DNA of 41,141 nucleotides from Methylobacterium oryzihabitans (GCF_004004555.2 NZ_SACP01000041.1:1-41141); one strand, 5' to 3'; counted from the stretch's first letter, positions 15,331 to 23,217 are shown. Translations and numbers: made by a program. The notes: generated by a model from the sequence alone, not told the origin.

Positions 15331-15962
15331 TCGGTCCCCGCGATCGAGATGCGGGTGCGGCTGACGAAGGCGCGCAGCTCCTGCCCGATCGGGCGGTAGA
15401 GCTCGCGCAGGACGGTCACGGTCCGGTGCGGCAGCGCCTTGCGGCAGACCTCCTTGACGAAGGTGTCGCCGATCGGGCTCTCGTCGCCGCTCGGGGTCCG
15501 GGTCTCGCAGGTCCAGCCCTCGTCGCCCCAATGCGCCCGGGCCTGGAGGCCGAGCAGGAAACCCTTCTTGCGCAGGAACATCGGCGCCTTCGGGTCGGTC
15601 TCGATCTCGAGCCCGTCGACGCGGGCATCCTCGCCGACCCGCAGGCTCAGGAGCGCCGGGTGGCCTGCCACCTTGGTGCCCTTGCGCGCGTCGTCGTAGC
15701 GGAAGCCGATCGTCCGCTGGCCGCGCTCGTCGGCCGGGCAGGTGCGCCAGTCCTGCCACGAGGCGATCTCCCGCGGCTGCGGGCCGCGGCAGGTGAGGTG
15801 GTCGAAGCCGGCCATCGGCAGCTCGGCGATCGGCATGCCGACCCGGACCTCGCGCAGGTCGGTCGTGTCCGGGGTCGCCGCCAGGGCGGGGCCGGAGATC
15901 AGCCCGGCGATCAGGGCGGCGGCGAGGTCAATGCGTGGTCTGCTGCGGCGCGGGCGTGCCAT
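15327..15962 (-). CDS. Unrecognised secreted protein at the end of the PQQ dehydrogenase cassette
   Basis: The protein has 211 residues. A basic N-terminus is followed by a hydrophobic stretch (IDLAAALIAGLISGPALA), a signal peptide cut near residue 29. The mature part has four cysteines (in HLTCRG, WRTCPAD, WTCETR and KEVCRK), enough for two disulfides, and no haem motif. The pattern DLREVRVGMPIAELPMAGFDHLTC looks like the start of a small beta-rich domain; I do not recognise the family. The gene overlaps the end of the cytochrome gene by 35 bp in another frame, so translation is probably coupled. By position it could be a periplasmic partner of the dehydrogenase, as XoxJ or MxaJ is in methanol oxidation loci, but it is not XoxJ-like in sequence. 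Confidence 0.8.
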   Translation of the reverse strand: MARPRRSRPRIDLAAALIAGLISGPALAATPDTTDLREVRVGMPIAELPMAGFDHLTCRGPQPREIASWQDWRTCPADERGQRTIGFRYDDARKGTKVAGHPALLSLRVGEDARVDGLEIETDPKAPMFLRKKGFLLGLQARAHWGDEGWTCETRTPSGDESPIGDTFVKEVCRKALPHRTVTVLRELYRPIGQELRAFVSRTRISIAGTD

Positions 15963-16446
15963 CGCGCGTCTCCTTCCGGTAGAGGTCGCAGGCTCGGGAG
16001 GTGTCGCCGAAGAAGGCGGTGCAGTCGGCGAGCGTCGGCTCGCCCTTGCCCTTCAGGGATTCGGCGACGTAGGTCGCGACCGCCTCGACCTCGCTCTGGC
16101 GCAGGAAGGCGGTGCCCTCCGGCGGCATCTGGGCGCCCATCTCGGCGCGCAGGGAATCGTAGCACTTGGTGGCGTCGTAGGCGCCGCGCAGGTGGAACGG
16201 CATGCCGGTTCCGGGGCGGCCGCAATTCACCGTCTCGATGATCTGCTCGCGGGTGAGCTGGGTGTGGCGCAGGGACAGGGCGTCGCCGCCGTAGCCTCCG
16301 CCGCCGCCGCCGTGCCACTTGTGGCACCCGACGCAGTTCGCCTTCTTGTAGACCGCCAGACCGGGATCCGGGCGCGGCGGCTGCTGCGCCGCCGCGACGG
16401 CCGAGATCAGGCCGACCGCGAGGGCCGGCAGGGTGACTTTGAGCAT
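15928..16446 (-). CDS. c-type cytochrome, electron acceptor of the PQQ dehydrogenase
   Basis: The protein has 172 residues. The signal peptide is about 20 residues long (SAVAAA then QQPPRPD). A single haem-binding motif, CVGCH, is at residues 38-42; the candidate axial methionine is M83 in GTGMPF or M108. A glycine run (WHGGGGGGYGGD) follows the haem site. Four more cysteines, including the pair in the C-terminal ADCTAFFGDTSRACDLY, may form disulfides. It begins 61 bp after the dehydrogenase stop in the same direction, which fits the known role of such cytochromes as direct periplasmic electron acceptors of PQQ alcohol dehydrogenases. A strong hairpin lies in the gap between the two genes. 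Confidence 0.88.
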   Translation of the reverse strand: MLKVTLPALAVGLISAVAAAQQPPRPDPGLAVYKKANCVGCHKWHGGGGGGYGGDALSLRHTQLTREQIIETVNCGRPGTGMPFHLRGAYDATKCYDSLRAEMGAQMPPEGTAFLRQSEVEAVATYVAESLKGKGEPTLADCTAFFGDTSRACDLYRKETRDGTPAPQQTTH

Positions 16447-16461
16447 CGATGGGCCTCGTCG

Positions 16462-16488
16462 CGGCGCGGACCGTGACGGTCCGCGCCG
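16462..16488. promoter_or_regulatory. Intercistronic hairpin between dehydrogenase and cytochrome genes
   Basis: A perfect 11-bp stem (CGGCGCGGACC at 16462-16472, and its complement at 16478-16488) has a 5-base loop, in a 61-bp gap. There is no T-run on either side. It may stabilise the upstream dehydrogenase mRNA or reduce transcription into the cytochrome gene. Confidence 0.55.
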
Positions 16489-16507
16489 GCTGATCGCGGG
16501 GTGAGCT

Positions 16508-18301
16508 TCAGAGCGCGAAGACGTAGAGCATCGATCCGGCCTGGATCGACTTCAGCTCCGGCGTCGAGTCGATGAACCACTTGTCCCAGGCGCCGCCGAG
16601 GCCGACCAGGATCGCGAGGTACTGCTTGCCGTCGACCGTGAAGGTCATCGGCGGGGCGTTGACGCCGCCGCCGGTGTTGAACTCCCACATCTTGGCCAGC
16701 GTCTTGGCGTCGAGCGCCATCACCCGCCCGTCCGGCTCGCCGGTGAAGACGAGGTCCGGCGTCGCCAGCATGCCGCCGAGCAGCGGGAACGGCGTCTCCA
16801 GCTTGGCCGCGACCTTGCCGGTGTTGACGTCGATCGCCGTGACGCTGCCGGTGATGCGGAACGGCTGGGTCGGGCCGCCGCCGGTGAAGAACTCCCGCGG
16901 CTTGAGGCTCGCGGTGGTCATCGTCTCGTGGGTGATGCGGTTGCAGCTCTCGATCACCGGGATGTACCAGAGCCCGGTGCCCGGATGGTAGGCGGTCGGC
17001 GGCCAGTTCTTGCCGCCCATGTTGCCGGGGCAGACATCCGCGACCTTGTTCTCGGGATGCGGCGTCACCGCCGGATTGTAGCGCTGCACGTCCTTGGTCG
17101 GGTCGTACTCGAACGGCTTGCCGGTGTCGGGGTTGATGCCGCGGGTCCAGGTCACCTTCTTGACGAACGGGGTCGCCCACAGGAACTGGCCGTTGGTGCG
17201 GTCGACCGCGTAGGCGAAGCCGTTGCGGTCGGCCTCCAGCGCCATCTTCTTGCCGCCGGCATCGACCAGCAGGTTCTCCGACACGCTGTCGTAGTCGTAG
17301 GGGTCGTTCGGCGTGTGCTGGAAGTGCCACTTGATCGCGCCGGTCTTGGCGTCGAGGGCGACCGTCGAATCGGTGTAGAGGTTGTCGCCCGGGCGGTAGG
17401 TGTTGTCCCAGTCCGGCCCGGGATTGCCGACGCCCCAGATGATGAGGTCGGTGTCGGGGTCGTAGCTGCCCGTGACCCAGGTCGAACCGCCGCCGCTGAC
17501 CTCGGCGTTGTTCGGACCCTTCCAGGTCTCGATGCCGGGCTCGCCCTTGCCCGGGATGGTGTGGGTGCGCCAGATCTCCTTCTGGCTCTTGAGGTCGGTG
17601 GCGGCGATCCAGCCGCGGATGCCGTACTCGGCCCCGCCGACGCCGCTCACCGCCATGTCGTGCACGACCAGCGGCGCGCCCGTGATGGTCTCGCCCTTGT
17701 CCGGGTCGGCGACCTGCCGCTGCCACGCGACCTGCCCGGTCTCCTTGTCGGTGGCGATCAGCCGGCCGTCGAGGGTGTGGGAGATGACCTGGTTGCCCCA
17801 CAGGGCGACGCCGCGGTTGTTGACGCCGCAGCACGCCACCGCGCCGGCCCATTCGCGGTCGGTCTTCGGGTCCATCTTCCACAGGAGCTTGCCGGCGCCG
17901 TTGCGGGTGTCGATCTTGTAGACCGAGCCCCAGCCGTCGGTGACGTACATCATCCCGTTCTCGACGATCGGGGTGCCCTCCAGGCCGCCGTGGCTCCAGA
18001 TGCCGCCGCCCTCGATGCCGCCGAGATGCATCGTCCAGGCGACCTTCAGGTTCTTCACCGTGTCGCGGTTGATCTGGGCGAGGGTCGAGTAGCGGTGGGC
18101 GCCGAAGTTCTTGTGGTGGAGGAGCCAGTTGCCCTCCTCCTTGTCGGCCTTGAGCAGGCGGTTCTGGTCGACGGTCTGGCCGGTCGCCGGCGCCGGGGCG
18201 GCGCCCTGCGTCGGGGCCTGAGCCTGGGCCGCCGCGGTGACGAGAGCGAGCGCGGTTCCGGCCGCGAGCGCGCGCCGGCAGCGGGTCGAGAATCGGGTCA
18301 T
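16508..18301 (-). CDS. PQQ-dependent alcohol dehydrogenase, methanol/ethanol family, lanthanide-type active site
   Basis: The protein has 597 residues with a signal peptide of about 27 residues. It is a periplasmic eight-bladed propeller quinoprotein oxidising primary alcohols (or the aldehydes formed) and passing electrons to cytochrome c. Visible active-site features: the adjacent cysteines C157-C158, which form the ring disulfide over PQQ; metal ligands E225 (GAEYGIRGW) and N293 (GNPGPDWD); catalytic D336; and R368. D338, two residues after the catalytic Asp (PYDYDSV), is the extra aspartate that marks lanthanide-dependent enzymes such as XoxF and ExaF; calcium enzymes of the MxaF type have Ala there. 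NDPYDYD is closer to ExaF-like ethanol dehydrogenases than to XoxF5, so the substrate is uncertain. The ATG has a strong GGAGGAAG. It sits between a PCu(A)C-fold gene and a cytochrome gene. Confidence 0.93.
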   Translation of the reverse strand: MTRFSTRCRRALAAGTALALVTAAAQAQAPTQGAAPAPATGQTVDQNRLLKADKEEGNWLLHHKNFGAHRYSTLAQINRDTVKNLKVAWTMHLGGIEGGGIWSHGGLEGTPIVENGMMYVTDGWGSVYKIDTRNGAGKLLWKMDPKTDREWAGAVACCGVNNRGVALWGNQVISHTLDGRLIATDKETGQVAWQRQVADPDKGETITGAPLVVHDMAVSGVGGAEYGIRGWIAATDLKSQKEIWRTHTIPGKGEPGIETWKGPNNAEVSGGGSTWVTGSYDPDTDLIIWGVGNPGPDWDNTYRPGDNLYTDSTVALDAKTGAIKWHFQHTPNDPYDYDSVSENLLVDAGGKKMALEADRNGFAYAVDRTNGQFLWATPFVKKVTWTRGINPDTGKPFEYDPTKDVQRYNPAVTPHPENKVADVCPGNMGGKNWPPTAYHPGTGLWYIPVIESCNRITHETMTTASLKPREFFTGGGPTQPFRITGSVTAIDVNTGKVAAKLETPFPLLGGMLATPDLVFTGEPDGRVMALDAKTLAKMWEFNTGGGVNAPPMTFTVDGKQYLAILVGLGGAWDKWFIDSTPELKSIQAGSMLYVFAL

Positions 18302-18380
18302 GGTGGCTTCCTCCAGATCGCTTCCTCTCGCGCGCCGCTCTTGTGCGGTCGGTCGCGCGTCCGTTCCGCGGGCCTGCGGC

Positions 18381-18830
18381 TCAGGTCGGCGGGGTCCTGA
18401 CCGTCACGGTCATCGGCACCGGCCCGGCCCGGCGAAAGCTCGTCGCGCACTCGAAGGTCTCGCCCTCGGCCAGCACCTGCCGGGTCTGCAGCAGCATGAC
18501 GTGGTGTCCCTCGGCGGTGAGGCGGGTGTCGCCGCCGGCGCGGACCGCGATCGTCGGCACGGCCCGGCGCGACGGCGCACCCTCGCCGCCCTTGTCGACC
18601 GTCACCTTCTCGCTGAAGTTCGCCATCGGGCAGCGCACCCGCAGCAGCGCGTCGCCCTCGGCGCCGGCATTGACCACGGTCATGTGCAGCGGGATGTCGG
18701 CCCCGATGGTCGAATTCGGCGCGATCCAGGCCTGAACGATCGAAATCTCGCCCGCTTGCGCGGTCTTCAGGGAAAAAATCAGGTGAAACAGCCCGAAAAC
18801 TGCCAGTGCGGCGGACCTCGGCACAGTCAT
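18381..18830 (-). CDS. PCu(A)C-fold periplasmic protein (copper chaperone family, divergent)
   Basis: The protein has 149 residues with a signal peptide cut near TAQAG (about residue 27). The cupredoxin-like PCu(A)C pattern is present: IVQAWIAPN, then MTVVNAGAEGDALLRVRCP, then GHHVMLLQTRQVLAEGE. The usual copper site has two His and two Met, one pair in a His-Glu-Met segment and the other in the HxM of the last strand. Here the second pair is present (H110, M112), but the first region reads MANFSEKV and has no His. Metal binding may therefore be altered. Known family members deliver Cu(I) to cytochrome oxidase CuA. Here the neighbours are a PQQ dehydrogenase (79 bp downstream) and its cytochrome, and no oxidase. 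The start overlaps a 17-codon leader ORF. Confidence 0.8.
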   Translation of the reverse strand: MTVPRSAALAVFGLFHLIFSLKTAQAGEISIVQAWIAPNSTIGADIPLHMTVVNAGAEGDALLRVRCPMANFSEKVTVDKGGEGAPSRRAVPTIAVRAGGDTRLTAEGHHVMLLQTRQVLAEGETFECATSFRRAGPVPMTVTVRTPPT

Positions 18831-18880
18831 CGAGCGCCTCCGATGCGCGACGTGCTGCGCCGCACCATGACCTTTGCCAT
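18827..18880 (-). CDS. 17-codon leader ORF coupled to the PCu(A)C gene
   Basis: The sequence reads MAKVMVRRSTSRIGGAR, then TGA. The ATG at 18880 has an excellent Shine-Dalgarno (GGGAGGG, 5 bases ahead). The stop codon overlaps the next start as ATGA, an arrangement typical of translational coupling. The peptide is very basic and resembles no PqqA or known leader that I can name. It could be a regulatory uORF or simply deliver ribosomes to the next gene. A start this strong followed by a perfect overlap is unlikely to be chance, but conservation is untested. Confidence 0.5.
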   Translation of the reverse strand: MAKVMVRRSTSRIGGAR

Positions 18881-18901
18881 GGACACCCTCCCGTTCTATT
18901 G

Positions 18902-18957
18902 AACGCTTTCTTAGGCGTTGCTTACGGGCAGAATATCCCGGGCGCGACCCGCGTCAA
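18902..18957 (-). promoter_or_regulatory. Sigma70-like promoter of the PQQ dehydrogenase cassette, with 5'UTR inverted repeat
   Basis: On the minus strand the -35 is TTGACG (18952-18957) and the -10 is TATTCT (18930-18935), with 16 bp between. Transcription should begin near 18922, about 40 bases before the leader ORF. Just downstream, AACGC (18902-18906) and GCGTT (18915-18919) form an inverted repeat that could be an operator or an RNA hairpin. Confidence 0.55.
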
Positions 18958-18995
18958 GGCATTCCAATTCAGAATTCGAAATTTGCCGCCGGCAC

Positions 18996-19023
18996 GAAAA
19001 AGCCCGGCCACGCGGGCCGGGCT
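18996..19023 (-). terminator. Intrinsic terminator of trxA
   Basis: A 9-bp perfect stem, AGCCCGGCC (19001-19009) against GGCCGGGCT (19015-19023), has loop ACGCG. On the minus strand it is followed by a run of five T. It separates trxA from the PQQ dehydrogenase cassette, which therefore needs its own promoter. Confidence 0.85.
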
Positions 19024-19058
19024 CGACGGATTCGGATCGCCGGCAACCGGCGCGCGGG

Positions 19059-19379
19059 TCAGGCGCTGGCCTGGATCCAGCGCGACAGGTCGCCCTTGGG
19101 GGCGGCGCCGACCTTCTGGCTGGCGAGCTGGCCGTCCTTGAAGATCATCAGCGTCGGGATCGAGCGGATCCCGTATTGCGACGCGATGCCGGGATTCTCG
19201 TCGACGTTGACCTTGGCGATCTTCACCCGGCCCTGCATCTCGCCGGAGATCTCCTCCAGCGCCGGCCCGATCGCCCGGCACGGGCCGCACCACTCGGCCC
19301 AGAAATCCACCACGACGGGCTCCGAGGCTTCCAGCACGTCCTTCTGGAAGCTCGCATCCGTCACCTTCATGGTCGCCAT
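19059..19379 (-). CDS. trxA: Thioredoxin
   Basis: The protein has 106 residues; it is the general cytoplasmic disulfide reductant. The active site is WCGPC (W30, C31, C34), followed by the cis-proline in IPTLMIFKDG and the VNVDENP and YGIRSIP segments typical of thioredoxin 1. The ATG at 19379 was chosen over an in-frame TTG at 19388 because AAGG lies about 10 bases ahead and the family starts MATxKVTD. It follows addA, with 133 bp between, in the same direction as addA, an association often seen in alphaproteobacteria. A clear intrinsic terminator lies downstream. Confidence 0.95.
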   Translation of the reverse strand: MATMKVTDASFQKDVLEASEPVVVDFWAEWCGPCRAIGPALEEISGEMQGRVKIAKVNVDENPGIASQYGIRSIPTLMIFKDGQLASQKVGAAPKGDLSRWIQASA

Positions 19380-19511
19380 CGTCGTCAACCTTTCCGCTGC
19401 GGGGCGAAACCCGAGCCGTCCCGAGTGAGCGCAACGTAGGAACCGCCCGGAACCCGATCAAGCCGGGCCGGAGAGGGCCCGCAGATTCGGCTGTGCGCAA
19501 GCGCACGCGCC

Positions 19512-22500
19512 TCAGGCGAGGACCGCCAGCGCCTCGGCCCTCTCGCCGTCCGACAGCCGGCGCACCACCGGGCCGCCGGTCCAGACCAGCAGCGGATGGA
19601 CCGGGCGGTCGGGATAGATCGTTGCCAGCAAGGCGGCGTAGAGCGCGACCTGCGCCGCCTGCCCGCGCGGCACCGGCGCGTCGGCGGCGGGCGGGCGCCC
19701 GGTCTTGAAGTCGACGAGCCAGACCGCGTCCGGCGTCACCGCCAGCCGGTCGACGCGGCCGTGGACCGGGCGCTCGCTCCCGCCGATCGCGACCCGGCCG
19801 GCGAGGGTCACCTCGGCCCGCGCCGCGTCCCCGAACAAGATCGCCAGGGCCGGGTCGGCGAGGAGCCGCAGCACGTCGGCGGCGATGCCGGCCCGGGTGC
19901 CGGCGTCGAGCCCCGGGGCGCGGGCGGCGAGGAACGCCGCCGCCGCGCCCTCGCGCCGCTCCGGAGGCAGGGCGGGCAGATGTTCAAGCAGGGCGTGGAT
20001 CAGCACGCCGCGCCGGCGCGCCGCCGGGTCGCTGGAGCGGGCATCCGACCGGCGCGGCTCGTCGGCGGCGCCGAGGCCGGAGGGGCGCAGGGGCGGCGTC
20101 GGCTCGGCTTCCGGCGGCAGCGGCCGGCGCAGCCAGTCGGGCAGGGCGCCCGGCGCGGGCACCGGCACCGCGGTCGCGGGTGGGGCCGGCAAGGCCGCCC
20201 CCTCGCGCCAGCACTCGGACGGGCCGTAGGGCATCTCGGTGCGCTCGACGCCGCCGAAGGCCGCCACGAGGCCGCGTCGCACCATCTCGCACCACGCCTC
20301 GCCCGGCGTCTCGCGGTCGTTGCCGCGATAGGGCGCGATCACCAGCCGGTCAGCGGCCCGGGTCATCGCGACGTAGAGCAGCCGGTTGTGCTCCTCGCGG
20401 GCGCGCTCGTGCAGCGCCTCGCGGGCGGCGGCGATCTCGGCGCAGTCGTGGGCCTTCGCCGACGACCACGCCGGCACCGTGCCGTCGCCGACCGCCACCG
20501 GGATCAGCACCGGGTCGCGGCCGAGCACCTCGCAGCCGTCGATCAGCACGACGAGACCGGCCTCCAGCCCCTTGGCGCCGTGGACGGTCATCACCCGCAC
20601 CTCGTCGCGGGCCGCGTCGAGGTCGCGCTTCACCGTGTGGCCGCCGGCGTCGCGCCCGCCGCTCGGCGCGTAGCGCGACAGGAAGCCGGTGAGGGAGGGC
20701 GCGTCGGTGCCGGCCTCGGCCTGGGCCGCGGCGGTGAGGAAGACGTCGATCGCGTCGCCGGCCTCGCCGCCGAGGCGGGCGACGAGGGCGGTGCGGCCGC
20801 CGAGCGGCCCGAGCAGGTCGGCGTAGAAGCCGAACGGTCCGTGCGCCCGGGCGAGGTCCTGCCACTGCGCCAGGGCGGCGGCGCCCCGGACCGCCGCGGG
20901 GTCGCCGGCCCCGGCGTGGCGCGCCAGCGCCCGCACCAGCGGCTCGGACGGGTCGCGCCCGGCGGCGATGCGCACGAGGTCGTCGTCGGTGAGCGCGACG
21001 AGCGGCGTCTTGAGGGCGGTGGCGAGGGTGAGGTCGTCCTCGGGCAGCAGCGCGGCCCGGCCCGCCGCCACGAGGTCGAGCACCGCGATGTGGGCGGCGA
21101 TGTCGAGCCGGTCCTGGCCGGCCACCGGCACGCCCTCGGCCTTGAGCGCGCGGATCACGCCCTCGAAGGCGGCGGAGCGCTTGCGCACCAGGATCAGGAT
21201 CTCGCCCGGGCGCCAGACCCGGCCGCCCTCGTCGCCGCCCGTCGTCCAGTGCCGGACCGCCTTCGCCACCCGCCGGGCAGTGACGAGGGCCGGGGCGCCG
21301 GCCTCGACGGCGTCGACCGGCTGGGTCCAGGCGTCCGGCTCGTCCTCAGGGGAGGGGGTCTCGACCGGCCACAGCTCGACCTGCCCAGGCGCCCGCACCC
21401 GGGCGGTGGTGTGGACGGTGCCGACCGCCGCGTCGCCGAAGGACAGGCCGCGGTAATGCTCGGCCACCGCGAACACCGCGTCGACCCCGCGCAGCACCCC
21501 GGTGGCGGAGCGGAACGACAGGGTGAGGCCGACATCCTCGAACGGCAGCGCGGCGCCGAGGGCGGCCTGCCGCCAGGCGCGCCGGGTGACCTCGAATTCC
21601 TCCGGCGCCGCGCCCTGGAAGCTGTAGATCGACTGCTTCGGGTCGCCCACGGCGAAGCGGGTGCGGGCGAGCCCCTGGCCCGGCTCGCGGGCGCCCTCGC
21701 CGGCGCAGAATTCCTGGGTGATCCGGCGCAGGATCTCCCATTGCCGCGGGTTGGTGTCCTGGGCCTCGTCGACGAGGACGTGGTCGACGCCGCGATCGAG
21801 CTTGTACAGCACCCAGGCCGAATCGACCCGCTGGAGCAGGTCGAGGGTCTTGTGGATCAGGTCGTCGAAGTCGAGGGCGCCCAGCCGGGCCTTCTGCAAC
21901 TCGACCCGGCGGTGGATCTCCCGCGCCAGGACGAACAGCGCCTCGGTGCGGGCGAAGGCGCGAGCGGCGCGCAGGCGGTCGCGCAGGGTGGCGAGCCGCT
22001 CCTGCTCGGCGAGCAGCGCCTCCTTCACCGCGGCGGGCACCGCCTTGGTGCCGAGGCTCGACGCGGCGTAGGGGTCGCCCGCGCCCTCGTCCTTGAAGAA
22101 CACCGCGAGATACGCGGTCAGCCGCTCCGGCCCGGACAACGAGGCGGCGAGCGCGAGCGCCTCGGCCCGCTTCTCGTCGGTCGCCTTCCCGGTCCGGAGT
22201 CCTTCGATCAGGACGGTCCAGTCGCCGAGGCCGTCCTCCAGCATCCGGCGCTCGACCTGCCCGACATCCTCCTCGGCACCGATCGCCCGGCGCAGGCGCC
22301 CAAGCCGCCCCCCGGGCCCGTCGGGATGATCAAGCACGTCGCGGCACTGCACGGCGGCGGCGATCGCCTTGCGCAGGGCCTCACCCGCCGCCTCCGGCGC
22401 CACCAGGGCGAGGGCCTGCCTGAGGTCGTCGCGCCCGTCGACCGCGTCCGCGAGCACGAGATCGATGACGCGATCGACCATCTCGCGGGTTTGGGCCTCG

Positions 22501-22958
22501 TCGAGCACGGCGAAGCGCGCCGGCACGTTGGCCTCGAACGGCACGAGGTGGAGCAGGCGCTCGCACAGGGCGTGCAGGGTCTCGATCTTGAGCCCACCGG
22601 GCGTCTCGACGGCGCGGGCGAACAGGCGCCGGGCCCGGCGCAGGGTGGCGGCGTCCGGCGCCTCGCCCTCCAGCACGGTGAGTTCGCGCCGCAGGGCGTC
22701 GTCGTCGAGCGTCACCCAGCGGCCGAGGCGCTCGAACACCCGGATCGACATGTTGGCCGCCGCCGCCTTGGTGAAGGTGAGGCAGAGGATCCGGGCCGGC
22801 GTCGCCCCGTGCAGCAGCAGCCGCACCACCCGGTCGGTGAGCACCTTGGTCTTGCCGGCGCCGGCATTGGCCGAGACCCAGGCCGAGGCGCGCGGATCGG
22901 CGGCGCGGCGCTGCGCCGCCACGGTGATCCCGTCGACCACGAACCCTTCGATGCCCAC
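19512..22958 (-). CDS. addA: Double-strand break repair helicase-nuclease AddA
   Basis: The protein has about 1148 residues from a GTG at 22958 (MGIEGFVVDGITVAAQ). It is the UvrD-type helicase and nuclease subunit of AddAB, which resects broken DNA ends for RecA. The motifs appear in order: Walker A ANAGAGKT (about 30-37), motif Ia LTFTKAAAANM, DFDDLI, motif II VDEAQDTNPRQW, motif III VGDPKQSIYSFQGA, motif V TVHGAKGLEAGLVVL and motif VI LYVAMTRAADRL. A C-terminal PD-(D/E)xK nuclease core has LVDFKTGRPP. Upstream in-frame sequence up to 23033 is possible but unlike the family. Unusually, no addB lies directly upstream; the neighbour there is divergent ftsK. Confidence 0.95.
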   Translation of the reverse strand: MGIEGFVVDGITVAAQRRAADPRASAWVSANAGAGKTKVLTDRVVRLLLHGATPARILCLTFTKAAAANMSIRVFERLGRWVTLDDDALRRELTVLEGEAPDAATLRRARRLFARAVETPGGLKIETLHALCERLLHLVPFEANVPARFAVLDEAQTREMVDRVIDLVLADAVDGRDDLRQALALVAPEAAGEALRKAIAAAVQCRDVLDHPDGPGGRLGRLRRAIGAEEDVGQVERRMLEDGLGDWTVLIEGLRTGKATDEKRAEALALAASLSGPERLTAYLAVFFKDEGAGDPYAASSLGTKAVPAAVKEALLAEQERLATLRDRLRAARAFARTEALFVLAREIHRRVELQKARLGALDFDDLIHKTLDLLQRVDSAWVLYKLDRGVDHVLVDEAQDTNPRQWEILRRITQEFCAGEGAREPGQGLARTRFAVGDPKQSIYSFQGAAPEEFEVTRRAWRQAALGAALPFEDVGLTLSFRSATGVLRGVDAVFAVAEHYRGLSFGDAAVGTVHTTARVRAPGQVELWPVETPSPEDEPDAWTQPVDAVEAGAPALVTARRVAKAVRHWTTGGDEGGRVWRPGEILILVRKRSAAFEGVIRALKAEGVPVAGQDRLDIAAHIAVLDLVAAGRAALLPEDDLTLATALKTPLVALTDDDLVRIAAGRDPSEPLVRALARHAGAGDPAAVRGAAALAQWQDLARAHGPFGFYADLLGPLGGRTALVARLGGEAGDAIDVFLTAAAQAEAGTDAPSLTGFLSRYAPSGGRDAGGHTVKRDLDAARDEVRVMTVHGAKGLEAGLVVLIDGCEVLGRDPVLIPVAVGDGTVPAWSSAKAHDCAEIAAAREALHERAREEHNRLLYVAMTRAADRLVIAPYRGNDRETPGEAWCEMVRRGLVAAFGGVERTEMPYGPSECWREGAALPAPPATAVPVPAPGALPDWLRRPLPPEAEPTPPLRPSGLGAADEPRRSDARSSDPAARRRGVLIHALLEHLPALPPERREGAAAAFLAARAPGLDAGTRAGIAADVLRLLADPALAILFGDAARAEVTLAGRVAIGGSERPVHGRVDRLAVTPDAVWLVDFKTGRPPAADAPVPRGQAAQVALYAALLATIYPDRPVHPLLVWTGGPVVRRLSDGERAEALAVLA

Positions 22959-23151
22959 GGCACGCTCCCGGCGGGCCGGGAACCTTCGTCCGGCCAAGCC
23001 TCTCTGGTCGCACCGCCGGGCACGGGCCCGCAAGCCGCGGCGTCGCCCCGTTCACAGCGAAGTGCCGCCCGTGTCCGCGCGGGCACAGCGGGGCGGCGAT
23101 GCCAGCCCAAGCCAAGTGCTTGATTCCATTCGCCCGAAGGGGACGACAGCC

Positions 23152-23167
23152 TTAAAGGCGCGTTAAC
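23152..23167 (+). promoter_or_regulatory. CtrA-type box upstream of ftsK
   Basis: The sequence is a perfect TTAA-N7-TTAAC: TTAA at 23152-23155, seven bases, TTAAC at 23163-23167. This is the full CtrA-binding consensus known from Caulobacter and other alphaproteobacteria, 51 bp before the ftsK start and in the gap shared with divergent addA. The second half lies inside a small hairpin (GGCGCG-TTAAC-CGCGCC, 23157-23173). CtrA control of a division gene fits established biology; binding here is inferred. Confidence 0.65.
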
Positions 23168-23217
23168 CGCGCCGCCCTAGTGTGCAGGCTCCGTCCCGCG
23201 TACCCGGCTTGCCTCGC

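Noticed and set aside
18827..18880. PqqA-like precursor peptide
   Set aside because: It is 17 residues and very basic, and lacks the Glu and Tyr pair required for PQQ synthesis.
19596..23123. A 1175-codon open frame opposite addA
   Set aside because: AddA shows all helicase motifs in the correct order; the opposite frame is rich in Arg, Gly and His and has no recognisable domain.
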